Counted from the first letter of the stretch, positions 12,095-21,976 are shown. The stretch is DNA of 64,000 bases from Burkholderia savannae (GCF_001524445.2 NZ_CP013418.1:124001-188000), one strand, 5' to 3'. Made by a program: numbers and translations. The notes: generated from the letters alone by a model not told the origin.

Positions 12095-12312
12095 GCGGTC
12101 CGGTTCCTTGCAATGAGAAAGGCGCAAATGGCGCCATTCGATCGTAATCCGCAAGAAATCCGGGCGGGAGAATAAAAAAATCGCTTTCCGAATAAATGTA
12201 ATTAATCGTATCCGTTCGTAACGCTTTTCACGTTGCGGCATGGAGGCAAATTATTTATCGATTTTTTTCTGATAGCTTGAGATCCCATGTCGATTGAAGG
12301 AAGGAGTCCACG

Positions 12313-12456
12313 ATGGACATGCATTGGATCGCAAGCGGCGCCGTACTGCTCGTCATGGCCGTGTTGTCGGCGTATCGGGACGCGCTGAAGAACGAGCCGA
12401 TCAACCGCTTCGGCTTTGGCCGCGGCGGCGCGCCTTATTCGGAGGAGTTCGAATAA
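12313..12456 (+). CDS. Small membrane protein, 47 residues
   Basis: Too short for most gene calls, but it has a strong ribosome site (GAAGGAAGGAG) 5-6 bp before the ATG and ordered sequence. One hydrophobic helix covers about residues 5-20 (W-I-A-S-G-A-V-L-L-V-M-A-V-L), followed by a polar tail (N-R-F-G-F-G-R-G-G-A-P-Y) ending in acidic residues. It looks like a single-pass inner-membrane peptide. I do not recognise a family. It lies between an acyltransferase and galU, in its own AT-rich context, and may be a small envelope-stress or complex-associated protein; this is a guess. Confidence 0.6.
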   Translation: MDMHWIASGAVLLVMAVLSAYRDALKNEPINRFGFGRGGAPYSEEFE

Positions 12457-12731
12457 TTGAACGTGCCGGATCGAATCGGTAAATTGTCGCGAAGCACCCG
12501 GCAGGCCGGCAAGATCGACCGACTTCGCGACGATTATCCGAATATGCCTATATCCGGGCGGCCCTTTCATATTAATGAAAGTGGAACCGCGTCCAGCAGA
12601 CTTTTATTCAGATTGATGTTTTGCCGGCGCGTCGGATGCCGATGCGCATCGTTCGTCGAGCGAAGCGGCGCGCGGCGTGCGACCCCGACATGTGACGCCC
12701 GGCCAATCGTCAACACTTTCGGGATGCGATC

Positions 12732-13619
12732 ATGTTGAAAGTCACCAAAGCCGTGTTCCCCGTTGCCGGTCTCGGCACACGGTTTTTGCCCGCCACCAAG
12801 GCGAGTCCCAAGGAAATGCTGCCGGTCGTCGACAAGCCGCTGATCCAGTATGCGGTCGAAGAGGCGATCAACGCGGGCATCACCGAGATGATCTTCGTGA
12901 CGGGGCGCAGCAAGCGCGCGATCGAGGATCACTTCGACAAGTCGTTCGAGATCGAGTCCGAGCTCGAGGCGCGCGGCAAGGAGAAGCTGCTCGAGCTCGT
13001 GCGCGGCATCAAGCCGAGCCATGTCGATTGCTTCTACGTGCGCCAGGCGGCCGCGCTCGGCCTCGGCCACGCGGTGCTGTGCGCGGAGAAGCTCGTGCAC
13101 GGCGAGCCGTTCGCGGTGATCCTCGCCGACGATCTGCTGCACGGCGACCAGCCGGTGCTCAAGCAGCTCGTCGACGTCTTCAACCACTATCACAGCTCGG
13201 TGATCGGCGTCGAGACGATCGAGCGTGAAGACAGCCGCTCGTACGGCGTCGTCGAAGGCCGCGAGTGGGAAGAGGACATCATCAAGCTGTCGGGCATCAT
13301 CGAGAAGCCGGCGCCCGAGCATGCGCCGTCGAATCTCGGCGTCGTCGGGCGCTACGTGCTGATGCCGAGCATCTTCGATCATCTGCGCAAGATCAAGCCG
13401 GGCGCGGGCGGCGAGCTGCAGCTGACGGACGCGGTGCAGTCGCTGCTGACCGAGGAGCAGGTGCTTGCATACCGCTATTACGGCACCCGCTTCGACTGCG
13501 GCAGCAAGCTCGGCTACCTGAAGGCGACCGTCGAGCTCGCGCTCCGGCATCCGGAAGTGGGCCGCGAATTCGAGGCGTACCTGCGCAACTGCCTGCCGGC
13601 GCTCGCCGCGGTTGCTTAG
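12732..13619 (+). CDS. galU: UTP--glucose-1-phosphate uridylyltransferase
   Basis: 295 residues, the standard GalU length. The nucleotide-binding start [15 protein letters not shown] is at residues 9-23, with [14 protein letters not shown] next. The enzyme makes UDP-glucose from UTP and glucose-1-phosphate, feeding LPS core, exopolysaccharide and trehalose routes. It is monocistronic, with a clear intrinsic terminator about 50 bp behind the stop. Its position beside polysaccharide genes fits a supply role. Confidence 0.95.
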   Translation: MLKVTKAVFPVAGLGTRFLPATKASPKEMLPVVDKPLIQYAVEEAINAGITEMIFVTGRSKRAIEDHFDKSFEIESELEARGKEKLLELVRGIKPSHVDCFYVRQAAALGLGHAVLCAEKLVHGEPFAVILADDLLHGDQPVLKQLVDVFNHYHSSVIGVETIEREDSRSYGVVEGREWEEDIIKLSGIIEKPAPEHAPSNLGVVGRYVLMPSIFDHLRKIKPGAGGELQLTDAVQSLLTEEQVLAYRYYGTRFDCGSKLGYLKATVELALRHPEVGREFEAYLRNCLPALAAVA

Positions 13620-13671
13620 CATCCCCGTCTTCTGATTCTGACGTCCAAGGTGTGTGGTGGTTGTTCCGTTC

Positions 13672-13701
13672 GCCCCGGTTCGCACGAGCCGGGGCATTTT
13701 T
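13672..13701 (+). terminator. Intrinsic terminator of galU
   Basis: A GC stem GCCCCGG / CCGGGGC with a loop of about 10 bases, followed directly by ATTTTTG, 52 bp after the galU stop. Confidence 0.85.
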
Positions 13702-14454
13702 GTGTCTGGGTTGTGTCTGGGGCGCACGGCGATGCAAGGCGGCGCGGCCGCGCGCGGGCGTCCCGAATTCGAACGGCTTTCGAGCGGCAGGGTGGCCGTG
13801 GCTGCTTGCCGGTGGAGATCGTCGGCCGCAAGCAGGGTATCGCCATGCAACCGCGCGCCGACTGACATCGCTCGCCCGCGGCGGCTGTCCGGCATTCCGC
13901 CGATTGATCCCGCTTCATCGCGACCGCGTCGCGACGTTGCCGCTAGCCGAAACGCGAGCGCTGCCGGAATGAACGCATGATCGCGGGCGGCGCAGCGTAA
14001 AGCCGCGCTTGAACCGCGATTCGCAGCAGGATGGCGTCATCGCGCCGAGCGGGGCGACGTCGAGCGAACGGACCCGAGGTCGCGCGGTCGCGCATGCGTG
14101 TATGCGTGTATGCGTGTATGCGGGCGCGCGTCCCAACTCTCCGTCCCGACCGATCCGCCGTTCGTCATCCGAAGCCTGCCTCGCCATGCGTGGCGCGGTG
14201 TGCGTGTGCATCGACGCGCCGATCGCGGCCCGCGCCGCAGTCGCGCACCGATTCGACCGCGCCGCCGCCGCCGCGCCGCCCGCACGCGGCTGCCCGCACG
14301 CGGTGGTCTCCGCACGGTAGTCCGCATGTCGCGCGCGTCCGATCGACGCCTGTCACCGCGCGACCGCGCGTTCGTGTCGCATGCGTTTGCTGTACGACGC
14401 GGCTCGCAACGGCCCTTGGCCGCCGCGAGCGCGTCCATTGCGGCATCGCGTCCG
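13702..14454. other. Gene-free stretch between galU and an acyltransferase
   Basis: About 750 bp between the galU terminator and the end of the leftward acyltransferase. Frames here are Arg/Ala-rich shadows without recognisable domains. The only ordered element is a short octanucleotide repeat at 14094-14117. Confidence 0.45.
14094..14117. repeat. Octanucleotide repeat ATGCGTGT x3
   Basis: Three perfect copies of ATGCGTGT followed by a diverged fourth (ATGCGGGC). Intergenic; a possible length-variable locus. Confidence 0.75.
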
Positions 14455-15582
14455 TCACCGCGCGGCCGCGCGCTCGCGCGGCGCGAACCGCCGCCGCAAG
14501 GCGGCTTCGAGCGGCTTCTTGTAGTCGAGCACACGCTTTTCCAGGTACTGCCATGAAAGGTGCGCGAGCAGCACGGACAGCGCGAACTGCAGGATTTCAG
14601 GCAGTATGTCCTGCAGCGAATGCGGCACGCGTAGCCGCTCGTAGATGCGCGGCATCACGCCGATGCGCTCCGGGATCAGGTTGTGAAACAGATAGAAACC
14701 GTAGCTGATCGTGCCGAGGTACGCGATCGGCGCCCATTCGAGCAGCGCGACGGCCGGATGTTCGGGACGGCTCACGATCCAGAACAGCACGATGCCGATC
14801 GACACGCCGAGGCCGATGTCCGCGAGGCCGCTCGCCGTCGCGGAAAGCGGCGCGGCCCACAGTGTCAGCGTCGAGCAGAACGCGACGCCCGCCGCGCCGG
14901 CCCACGGCATCAGCGCGCCGAGCACGCCTTCGGGCGCGGTCACGCCGCCGCTGCGCAGAATGCCGCCGACGCCGCCGAGCGCGATCAACGCGAAATTCCA
15001 CGGCGAGAACGCGTAAATGAGCACGGGCGACGCGTGTTGCAGATAGAGCAGTAGATGCGCGGCCGCGGCGAGCGCGATGCCCGCCGCGCACAGCGCGAGA
15101 TGGCGCGACGCGCGGGTGGAGAGCAGCGCGATCGGCGCGATCAGGTAGAACTGCTGTTCGACGGCGAGGCTCCAGAAATGCGACGTGGTGCCTGGCCAGC
15201 CCTCCTTGACGGCGCCGATCCAATAGTCCGACAGAAACACCGCATGCCAGCGCAGCCCGAGGTCGACGTCGTGCTGATAGAGGTGGTGATGCGCGATCGC
15301 GAGCGCGGCGAGCAGCAGATAGTAGACGGGCAGGATGCGCAGCGCGCGCTTGCCCGCGAACAGCCAGAACGCGTAGCGGCGGCACGATGCGCCGCGCTCG
15401 ATCGCGAGCCGGCTGCGGTGCAGCTCGCCGACGATCAGCAAGCCGCTGATGAGGAAGAACGCCCAGACGCCGATCTGGCCGACGTCGAGCGCGCCGAAGT
15501 GCGCGCGGTGCGACAGGAAGACGAGTGTGACGGCGACGGCGCGCAAACCGTCGAGCCCTCTAACGTGTTTGACTGCGCGCAT
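14455..15582 (-). CDS. Acyltransferase 3 family membrane protein
   Basis: 375 residues from ATG 15582. The frame continues upstream for 210 codons, but only as a shadow of the histone-like gene. The family start V-R-G-L-D-G-L-R-A-V-A-V-T-L-V-F-L-S-H occupies residues 7-25 with the active-site His, followed by G-V-W-A-F-F-L-I-S-G-L-L-I. A central S-H-F-W-S-L-A-V-E-Q-Q-F-Y motif and about ten membrane helices fit O-acyltransferases. This is the third such gene in 15 kb, so several sites on the surface polysaccharides may be acylated. The substrate is unknown. Confidence 0.83.
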   Translation of the reverse strand: MRAVKHVRGLDGLRAVAVTLVFLSHRAHFGALDVGQIGVWAFFLISGLLIVGELHRSRLAIERGASCRRYAFWLFAGKRALRILPVYYLLLAALAIAHHHLYQHDVDLGLRWHAVFLSDYWIGAVKEGWPGTTSHFWSLAVEQQFYLIAPIALLSTRASRHLALCAAGIALAAAAHLLLYLQHASPVLIYAFSPWNFALIALGGVGGILRSGGVTAPEGVLGALMPWAGAAGVAFCSTLTLWAAPLSATASGLADIGLGVSIGIVLFWIVSRPEHPAVALLEWAPIAYLGTISYGFYLFHNLIPERIGVMPRIYERLRVPHSLQDILPEILQFALSVLLAHLSWQYLEKRVLDYKKPLEAALRRRFAPRERAAAR

Positions 15583-15856
15583 TCCAAATCCCAAACGATG
15601 CGATGCCGGCGGACAGTATAGGAATGCAAATGTCGAACATAATTCGCTCGAGCGAATCGATGCGCGACGCAAAAAGCGCTGCGCACACGGGTCGAAACGA
15701 CTTCCGTAGTCAGCGGCGCGCAACAAAACCTGCGGGAAACCCGTGGATAACGCATAAAAGTGCTGCACGAAGCGGCGCGGCGCTTGTAGAATCCGGCGTT
15801 GAAGCTCGCATGTCGCGCGCTTCGTGTATCCAACGACCACACCTGGTAGGAGAAAC

Positions 15857-16300
15857 ATGGCGACTTCCGCAAAAAAGGTGGCTAAGAAGGCTGCCGCACC
15901 GGCCAAGAAAGTGGCTGCCAAAAAAGCAGCGCCCGCGAAGAAAGTAGTGGCCAAGAAGGCTGTCGCGAAGGCGCCCGCCGCTCCGACGCCGCTGAAGGAC
16001 AAGTTCACGAAGGCTTCGCTCGCAACGCACATCGCCGAGCGCGCGACCGTCGAACTGAAGGCTGTCAAGGCAGTGCTCGCGGCACTCGAGAACGTCGTGC
16101 TGGGCTCGATCCACAAGAAGGGCGCAGGCGAGTTCACGCTGCCGGGTCTGCTGAAGATCACGGCGCAAGCCGTGCCGGCGAAGAAGAAGCGCTTCGGCAA
16201 GGACCCGTTCACGGGCGAAGAGCGCTGGTTCCCGGCGAAGCCGGCCAGCGTGCGCGTGAAGGCTCGCGCGCTGAAGAAGCTGAAGGACGCGGCAGCGTAA
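15857..16300 (+). CDS. Histone H1-like / HU-family DNA-binding protein
   Basis: 147 residues. The start is ATG 15857, behind TAGGAG; an in-frame ATG at 15824 lacks such a site. The first 50 residues are Lys/Ala/Pro repeats (A-A-K-K-V-A-A-K-K) like eukaryotic H1 tails or Bordetella BpH1. The rest is an HU-like fold with G-A-G-E-F-T-L-P-G-L-L-K near residues 90-105 and a basic arm (K-K-K-R-F-G-K-D-P-F-T-G-E). It should coat or bend DNA in the nucleoid. A strong terminator follows, so it is a single-gene unit. Confidence 0.85.
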   Translation: MATSAKKVAKKAAAPAKKVAAKKAAPAKKVVAKKAVAKAPAAPTPLKDKFTKASLATHIAERATVELKAVKAVLAALENVVLGSIHKKGAGEFTLPGLLKITAQAVPAKKKRFGKDPFTGEERWFPAKPASVRVKARALKKLKDAAA

Positions 16301-16354
16301 GGACGGCGTGCGGCTTGCCGGAATCGTCCGGTAGCTGCGATAGTCCGAAAAAGT

Positions 16355-16387
16355 CCCCGCGTGCGAAAGCGCGCGGGGATTTTTTTG
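16355..16387 (+). terminator. Intrinsic terminator of the histone-like gene
   Basis: A stem CCCCGCG / CGCGGGG around TGCGAAAGC, followed by a run of seven T, 55 bp after the stop. Confidence 0.88.
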
Positions 16388-18361
16388 TCTGTGCGCGGCG
16401 TGACGTGATGTGGCGTGATGCGATGCCGTGTGGGCGCATGGGTGTGCGGACGTGTAGACGTGCGGGCGTGCAGACGTGGACATGCGCGCGCGCGGACGTG
16501 CTGCGGCGCGATTCGGCCTGATTCGGAGTGGTTCGGCGTGATTGGACGCGACGCGGTGCGGTGCCGCGATAGTCCGCCTCGATGCGACGAGGCGCGAGGA
16601 AGGGGCGAGGAAGGGGCGAGGAAGCGGCGAGGAAGCGGCGAGGAAGGCGGCTGGCGATGCGCAGCCGGTCACGCGCGAGCGCCGCGAATGCCGTCGAATG
16701 CCGTCGCGAATGGACATTGTCTGACGTAGCCGGTAGCGGCGATCGCGGAGACGTCGCGGCGAGACAGCGAGACATGCGTCTCTCGATTGCCGCCGATCGA
16801 CGGGCCGATGCCGTGACGATGCGATGCCATGTCGTCGCGTGATGCTCGACGGCGGGCTGCCGGCAGCGTGACGTTCCGCGTGCGTCGTGCGGCGCACGCA
16901 AGAGCGAGCTGAGCGCCGGCTGCTTGGTGAAAGGGCCGCCGAGCGATCGAAGCGCCGAGTCGTCGACGGTCGAATGAGCCGGTGCGGCGAGCGCGTGGCG
17001 ATCGGCGGCCGGCGTGCGCGATCTGCGAGTGTCGGCCTGCTGGTGTCGACCTGCGAGCATCGACCTGCGAGCATCGACGACACATCGATGCGCGGCACAC
17101 GACGTACACGCATGCGACGCGGATTCATTTCGAGATTGCGTGCGGGGGGAGGCGCGCCGCCAAGCGCCTCGCTTCGCGCTTGCATCGGCAACGCGCTGCA
17201 CGGAGCGATCGGGAGGTGACGCGCGTGGTTCCGTGACGCAGCTCGCGCGAGCGCGAAACCGCGCGCGGCCCGATTGCGAACGACGACGGTCGTCGTCGCG
17301 CGGCGTCGTTTGCGTCGAATCGGCACGCGCATGCGCTGCACCGTCCGTCGGCAGCCGAACGCCTGAATCGTCGATCGATGCCGGACGCGTCGGGCGTGCC
17401 GGGACGTATGTGGCGCGGTGCAATGAAGTGCCGGCGCAAGTTCGGCATGGCGTTTTGCGCCGTTCGCGAGCGTCATGCAGGCACGCGACCGAATTCATGC
17501 ATGCGGCTGACGCCCGGGACATGTGGCCACGGAACGCATGCGGCGCCGGGCGGAGGTGTCGCGCATGCCGCGCGATCGCGGCAAGGCCGATGGGCGCCGG
17601 GCGATCATTGATGTCGTCGATTGGTTGCGTACTCGCGGAGCCGGAAGGCGCGGATGAAAGGCTTGCATCGGCAGCCGCCACGGCGATTGATGGTCGATCG
17701 ATCCTGCGTTCGTCGAGCAAGCCGGCTCATATCCGGTCAGATGTGATGAAGCGTCGGCATACGATCGGCGCGGCGTCGCGCAACACCAGCGAGCGGCATA
17801 TGGAGGCGCTGCCGGGAACCCATCGACCGCGCGGTCGCGCTCGGAGGTTTGCTGCGCGGAAAGCGTGTGCGGCAACTGACCGGCAGACCGGCAGACCGGC
17901 AGACCGGCAGACCGACAGACCGACAGACCGACAGACCGACAGACCGACAGACCGACAGACCGACAGACCGACAGACCGACAGACCGACAGACCGACAGAT
18001 CGACAGATCGACAGATCGACAGATCGACGGGATGACTTGACAACAGGGCGCGACGGCGCATCTTGCCGGTCGACTCTTCCGTTCTCGACTCGTCGCCGGC
18101 TGCGTCGCGCGTCGGCCGGCTCGCGGCGGTGAAGCCGAGGGCTCACGGGCGCGCCATGGCGGCCTTGCCGGCGCCGCGAGCGAGGCGCAGGGGTGCAGGC
18201 CCCAGGAGCCTGACCGAAGCCATCGGAGCGCGTATAGTGCTTGCTGCGTGTAATCCTCTTGCGAAAAGCCTTGCGGCCCGACGCAGCCATGTGCATGCAA
18301 ACAGGAGCCATGCTCGCCCGGATCGATCCCGATCGGCGATGCCGTCTCCATGACGATCCCC
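16388..18361. other. Long gene-free region with tandem repeats
   Basis: About 2 kb between the histone-like gene and the porin terminator with no believable gene. Long frames exist on both strands but are Arg/Ala/His-rich, mutually overlapping and without domains. It contains several degenerate direct repeats (for example GAGGAAGSGGC units around 16600-16650) and the 18-copy octamer array at 17884-18027. It could be decayed coding DNA or a repeat-rich spacer; nothing identifiable remains. Confidence 0.5.
17884..18027. repeat. 18-copy octanucleotide tandem array (CAGACCGR/CAGATCGA)
   Basis: Eighteen head-to-tail 8-bp units without interruption: 3 CAGACCGG, 11 CAGACCGA and 4 CAGATCGA. The variants sit in blocks, as expected from expansion by replication slippage. 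Because 8 is not a multiple of three, the array is open in all frames and creates false repeat proteins on both strands. It lies in a gene-free region and resembles the variable-number loci used for strain typing in the B. pseudomallei group. Confidence 0.92.
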
Positions 18362-18365
18362 CAAA

Positions 18366-18405
18366 AGGAAACAGCCCGATCAGCGTAAGCCGATCGGGCT
18401 GTTTC
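18366..18405 (-). terminator. Terminator downstream of the porin gene
   Basis: A 12-bp perfect stem AACAGCCCGATC / GATCGGGCTGTT with a 10-base loop. Read leftwards it ends in GTTTCCTTTTGG. It lies about 120 bp behind the porin stop. Confidence 0.75.
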
Positions 18406-18521
18406 GGCCATCAGGCCGGCCATCTCATCAAGCCGGCCGTCCGCATGGGCGTTCGGGCCGGCTTTGCGGTCGCGGCCCGCGACGCCCGAAGGCGCCGCCG
18501 AGCCGCTGCCCGCAGCTGCGC

Positions 18522-19676
18522 TTAGAACTTGTGGCGCAGGCCGAGCGCGACCATCTCTTGCGACTTCGTACCGTTGACGCCGTACGAGCCGATCGATGCT
18601 TGCGCCGATTGCGTCGTCGTCGCGTCGAGGCGCTGCGTGCCGCTCGCGTGCTGGTAGGCGCCGGCGAGGTACACGTCCGTGCGCTTGGACAGCGCGTAGT
18701 CCGCGCCGAGCGACACTTGGTGGTACTTCGCATCGGTGTCGCCGCTCGCCTTCGTGTATGCATAGCCGAGGCCGAGCAGTATTGCCGGCGTCGCCTGGTA
18801 CGTCACGAAGCCGCGGCCCGTGTTGTACTTCTCGGTCGACGAGAAGCCCGAGAAGCCGTCCGGCTTGTATTGCGAGTTGCTGTAGCCGAGGCCGACCGTG
18901 ACCGGGCCGAACACGTACTGGCCTGCCACTTGGGCGATGCCGATCGACTTCGCGCTCGTGTAGCCGGAGTTGATCGCGCCGTCGAAGATCGCGTCGGACG
19001 AACCGCTCCACGTCGAGCGCACGCCGCTCGCCGGCGACGGGTTCGACGTGTAGAAATAGCCGGCGGCGACGCCGATCGGGCCGTTGTTGTAAGCGGCGGC
19101 TGCCGACCACGTCTGGCCTTGGCCGGGCGAACCCGCGATGCCGCTGAAGCCGTACAGGGCTTCGAACTGGAAGCCGGCGAACACGGGCGACGTGTACTTG
19201 ACCGTGTTGTTCACGCGCAGGCTGTTGTCGTTGTTGTCGACGTCGCCCGGCGTGGCGAACAGGCTGCCGAAGTAGTTGTCCGCGGTGACCGGCTGAACCA
19301 GGTCGACGAGCGGATCGTACTGGCGGCCGAGCGTCAGCGTGCCGTATTGATCGCTTTGCAGACCGACGAACGCCTGGCGGCCGAACATGCGCTTGCCTTG
19401 GCCGAGCGTGCCGTCGTTCGAGTTGAAGCCGTTTTCCAACTGGAAGATCGCCTTCAGGCCGGCGCCGAGGTCTTCGGTGCCCTTCAGGCCCCAGCGGCTG
19501 CCTTGCAGGTTGCCGCTGCCCATCAGCCACGCGTTGTTGGCCTTGCCATCGTTGCCGTGGACGTAGGTGATCGACGTGTCAATCACGCCATACAGCGTGA
19601 CGCTGCTTTGAGCCTGAGCTGCACCGGCGGCGCCCAGCAGGGCGAGCGAGAGGGTAGACAGAGCAAGTTTCTTCAT
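18522..19676 (-). CDS. Outer-membrane general porin (Gram-negative porin, OmpC-like)
   Basis: 384 residues from ATG 19676 with GGAGAAA upstream. The first 20 residues form a Sec signal peptide (K-K-L-A-L-S-T-L-S-L-A-L-L-G-A-A-G-A-A-Q-A), and the mature start Q-S-S-V-T-L-Y-G-V-I-D is diagnostic of betaproteobacterial porins. The chain ends in L-R-H-K-F, the terminal Phe needed for Bam-dependent insertion. It should form a trimeric 16-strand barrel for small hydrophilic solutes. The upstream region is AT-rich, fitting a strong promoter. Confidence 0.94.
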   Translation of the reverse strand: MKKLALSTLSLALLGAAGAAQAQSSVTLYGVIDTSITYVHGNDGKANNAWLMGSGNLQGSRWGLKGTEDLGAGLKAIFQLENGFNSNDGTLGQGKRMFGRQAFVGLQSDQYGTLTLGRQYDPLVDLVQPVTADNYFGSLFATPGDVDNNDNSLRVNNTVKYTSPVFAGFQFEALYGFSGIAGSPGQGQTWSAAAAYNNGPIGVAAGYFYTSNPSPASGVRSTWSGSSDAIFDGAINSGYTSAKSIGIAQVAGQYVFGPVTVGLGYSNSQYKPDGFSGFSSTEKYNTGRGFVTYQATPAILLGLGYAYTKASGDTDAKYHQVSLGADYALSKRTDVYLAGAYQHASGTQRLDATTTQSAQASIGSYGVNGTKSQEMVALGLRHKF

Positions 19677-20135
19677 CGAGTTATTTCTCCACGCGAGTGA
19701 GTCGTTATTTGTTGCGGATTGGAGAATAGCGCACTGCACCAGACGCAAGAAATCCAAAAAAATAAAGTGTCTCAAAAAGGTGACAGCGACGGAAAGTCGT
19801 TTTATATCAACTAGATAAGAGATTGTTTCGATTCGGGGAGCGACGGAGGATTGTTGCGGTGCGATTGTTGCGGAAACGAACGTTGCCCCCGTGTAGCCAT
19901 GCCTTTTCGACCTGTTTCCGCAACGAAATCTAGGTGGGCAAACGTTTGCGCGTGCGAGGCGAACCACGGCGGCGATCGATGTGCGCGCGGCGGCCTCGAC
20001 CGGATGCGGCGCGACGCGGTTGCGTCGTGGCGCTCGGTGCGCGGATGCGTCGAGCCGAACGTTTGCGTGCGCGCAAGAACCGGAAAGGCGGGCGTAAGGA
20101 GCGGGCCGTACCGAGAGAGGCGGCGGTTTGGCGCG
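19677..20135. promoter_or_regulatory. Porin promoter region
   Basis: About 460 bp upstream of the porin and behind yihY. The first 170 bp (19680-19850) are AT-rich, with T-runs and the palindrome-like CGACGGAAAGTCG, and should hold the porin promoter and regulator sites. The rest has normal high GC and no recognisable gene. I do not commit to exact -35/-10 positions. Confidence 0.45.
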
Positions 20136-21083
20136 TCAATCGCGCGAGTCGCTGCGTGCCGTCGCGGCCTTTCCGCCGATTTCGGCTTCGGCCTCGGCCT
20201 CGGCCGAGAGGGCGTCCGACGCGTGCGCCGCGCCGCGCGCCGCCGCGAACTCCGCGCCGAGCAGCAGCACCGCGGCCGAGAAGTACAGCCACATCAGCAG
20301 CACCGCGAACGATCCCGCCGCGCCGAACGCGCTCGCGGTGCCCGCGTGCGCGAGGTACAGCGCGAACAGCTTCTTGCCCGCCGAGAACAGCACGGCGGAG
20401 ACGATGCCGCCCGTCATCGCGTCGCGATTCGATACGCGTGCGTCCGGCAGGAACTTCATCAGCGTGCCGAACGCGAACGCGAGCACCGCGATGCCGATCG
20501 AGAACTGCAGCAGATTGCCGATCACGACGTACGGCGACGCGCCCCACAGCCAGCGGCCGATGAACGTGATCGCGGTGTCGAGCACGAGCGACACGATCAG
20601 CAGGAACGCGACGCCGAGCACCAGCCCGAACGAGATCAGCCGCACCCGCACGAGGCCGAGCACCGAGGATGCGCGTGTGCCGGTGGCGGGCCAGATCACG
20701 CTGAGCGCCGTGTTGAGCGACGCGAACGTCGCCGATGCGCCGAGCGCGAGCATCGCGAACGAGATCAGCGCCGCGAGGCCGCCGCGGCTGCCGCTGCGGT
20801 GCGCGCTCTCGACGATCGTCTGCACGCCGGCCGCCGCCTCGTTGCCGATCAGCTCGTGCACGTGGCTGAATACCTCGCCGCGCGCGGCGTCGGCGCCGAA
20901 GAACCAGCCGGCGACCGCGATCACCATCACGAGCGTGGGCGCGAGCGAGAACGCCGAATAGAACGCGATGCTCGCGGCCATCGCGGCGCAGCGGTCGGAG
21001 GAGAAGCGTTTGAACGCGTTGACCGCCCAGTTGACGTTGTGGCGGACGAGCTTGTGCGGTTGCTGTGGAATCAAGGGTTTCAT
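20136..21083 (-). CDS. YihY/BrkB-family inner-membrane protein
   Basis: 315 residues with six strong membrane segments. The N-terminal half has the family stretch A-A-S-I-A-F-Y-S-A-F-S-L-A-P-T-L and a conserved F-G-A-D-A-A-R-G-E-V loop; the middle carries L-N-T-A-L-S-V-I-W and the end L-L-M-W-L-Y-F-S-A-A-V-L-L-L-G-A-E-F. Once thought to be RNase BN, the family is now treated as integral membrane proteins of uncertain, possibly transport, function (Bordetella BrkB is linked to serum resistance). It reads in the same direction as the small gene 226 bp upstream. Confidence 0.88.
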   Translation of the reverse strand: MKPLIPQQPHKLVRHNVNWAVNAFKRFSSDRCAAMAASIAFYSAFSLAPTLVMVIAVAGWFFGADAARGEVFSHVHELIGNEAAAGVQTIVESAHRSGSRGGLAALISFAMLALGASATFASLNTALSVIWPATGTRASSVLGLVRVRLISFGLVLGVAFLLIVSLVLDTAITFIGRWLWGASPYVVIGNLLQFSIGIAVLAFAFGTLMKFLPDARVSNRDAMTGGIVSAVLFSAGKKLFALYLAHAGTASAFGAAGSFAVLLMWLYFSAAVLLLGAEFAAARGAAHASDALSAEAEAEAEIGGKAATARSDSRD

Positions 21084-21309
21084 GGATTGCGCGTACGGGC
21101 GCGAACATGGTGGGCGCGCCGGAGTCGTTTGCCGTTCTTGCGTCGGACGCCGGCCGATGAGAAAAGTTTATTCAATCCGGCGAACACGGGCGACGGCACG
21201 GGGCGCAGGGGCCGGACGCGCGTGGCTTTGCTGCGCCTTCGGGGCGGCGGGCGCGTGCCGTCGCGGTTCGCCGTCGCGGGCGCGGAGGCGGCCGCCGCTC
21301 GCCGCGCGG

Positions 21310-21543
21310 TCAATCGGGCTCGGGCAGATCGAGACGCCGGACGTCGCCGTTGTCGGGCGTCGCGCTTTCGTGAAACAGGTCGCCGAGATATTGGCCGAGT
21401 TCTTCGGCTTCGAGGAAATCGGGAATGACGAAATGCGCGGGACGACGCTTGCCGTCCGAGCCGGGATAGAACGGCACCCAGCGATCCTGCGCGCGTTCGA
21501 CGAGGATCTGCTTGCCGAATACGTCGAAGCGGAGAGTCGTCAT
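21310..21543 (-). CDS. Small conserved cytoplasmic protein, 77 residues (DUF type)
   Basis: Starts at ATG 21543 (M-T-T-L-R-F-D-V-F-G-K) and ends in an acidic tail. The sequence has ordered strands (K-Q-I-L-V-E-R, W-V-P-F-Y) and a helix (E-A-E-E-L-G-Q-Y-L-G-D-L-F-H). It resembles a family of 70-80 residue proteins of unknown function found in proteobacteria. No signal peptide or membrane helix. It stands upstream of yihY on the same strand with 226 bp between, so co-transcription is possible. Function unknown. Confidence 0.7.
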   Translation of the reverse strand: MTTLRFDVFGKQILVERAQDRWVPFYPGSDGKRRPAHFVIPDFLEAEELGQYLGDLFHESATPDNGDVRRLDLPEPD

Positions 21544-21760
21544 GCGTGGGGCTCCCGAAGGTTGGGCGTTTCGGCCTCGTGAGCCGCGGTGATCGTTCGC
21601 GCGGCTTTCATGCCTGTACGCGCGCTGCGCGAACGATGGCGTTCTTGCCGCGGCGCGCGCTTGCTCGACGCGAACGCGGCCGCAACGCGACGTTAGCAGA
21701 AAATCGCCCTGTGATGCGCTCGATGCGTCGGTGCATTCGACGGGTTTGATGTTCTCCATT

Positions 21761-21859
21761 CTCCGGCTGCTCCGGTTGCTCCCGCTGCTCCCGCTGCTCC
21801 CGCTGCTCCGGATGCTGCGGATGCTGCGGATGCTGCGGATGTTGCGGATGTTGCGGATG
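21761..21859. repeat. 11-copy 9-bp tandem array (CTSCSSMTG type)
   Basis: Eleven contiguous 9-bp units grading from CTCCGGCTG through CTCCCGCTG (x3) to CTGCGGATG (x3) and TTGCGGATG (x2). Variants occur in blocks, which points to slippage expansion. Confidence 0.88.
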
Positions 21860-21976
21860 CGCTCGACGTGCTCGGCGGCGTCGATGCCGTGCATGCGCTA
21901 TGCAAAGCATCGTGTGGCGCATAACGATGGAACGCATTCGTCGTTTCCGCCGACGCGGCGTTGCGATACGCTGCTG

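Noticed and set aside
10235..12175. Long plus-strand frame across the acyltransferase
   Set aside because: Arg-rich shadow of the minus-strand membrane protein, with no ribosome site.
17884..18027. Possible CRISPR array
   Set aside because: Units are 8 bp and contiguous with no spacers; no cas genes in the window.
17737..18361. Long repeat proteins on both strands (S-V-C-R-S-V-G-L and T-D-R-Q-T-D-R-P patterns)
   Set aside because: They are translations of the 8-bp tandem array, which is open in every frame; no ribosome site, no domain, and overlapping each other.
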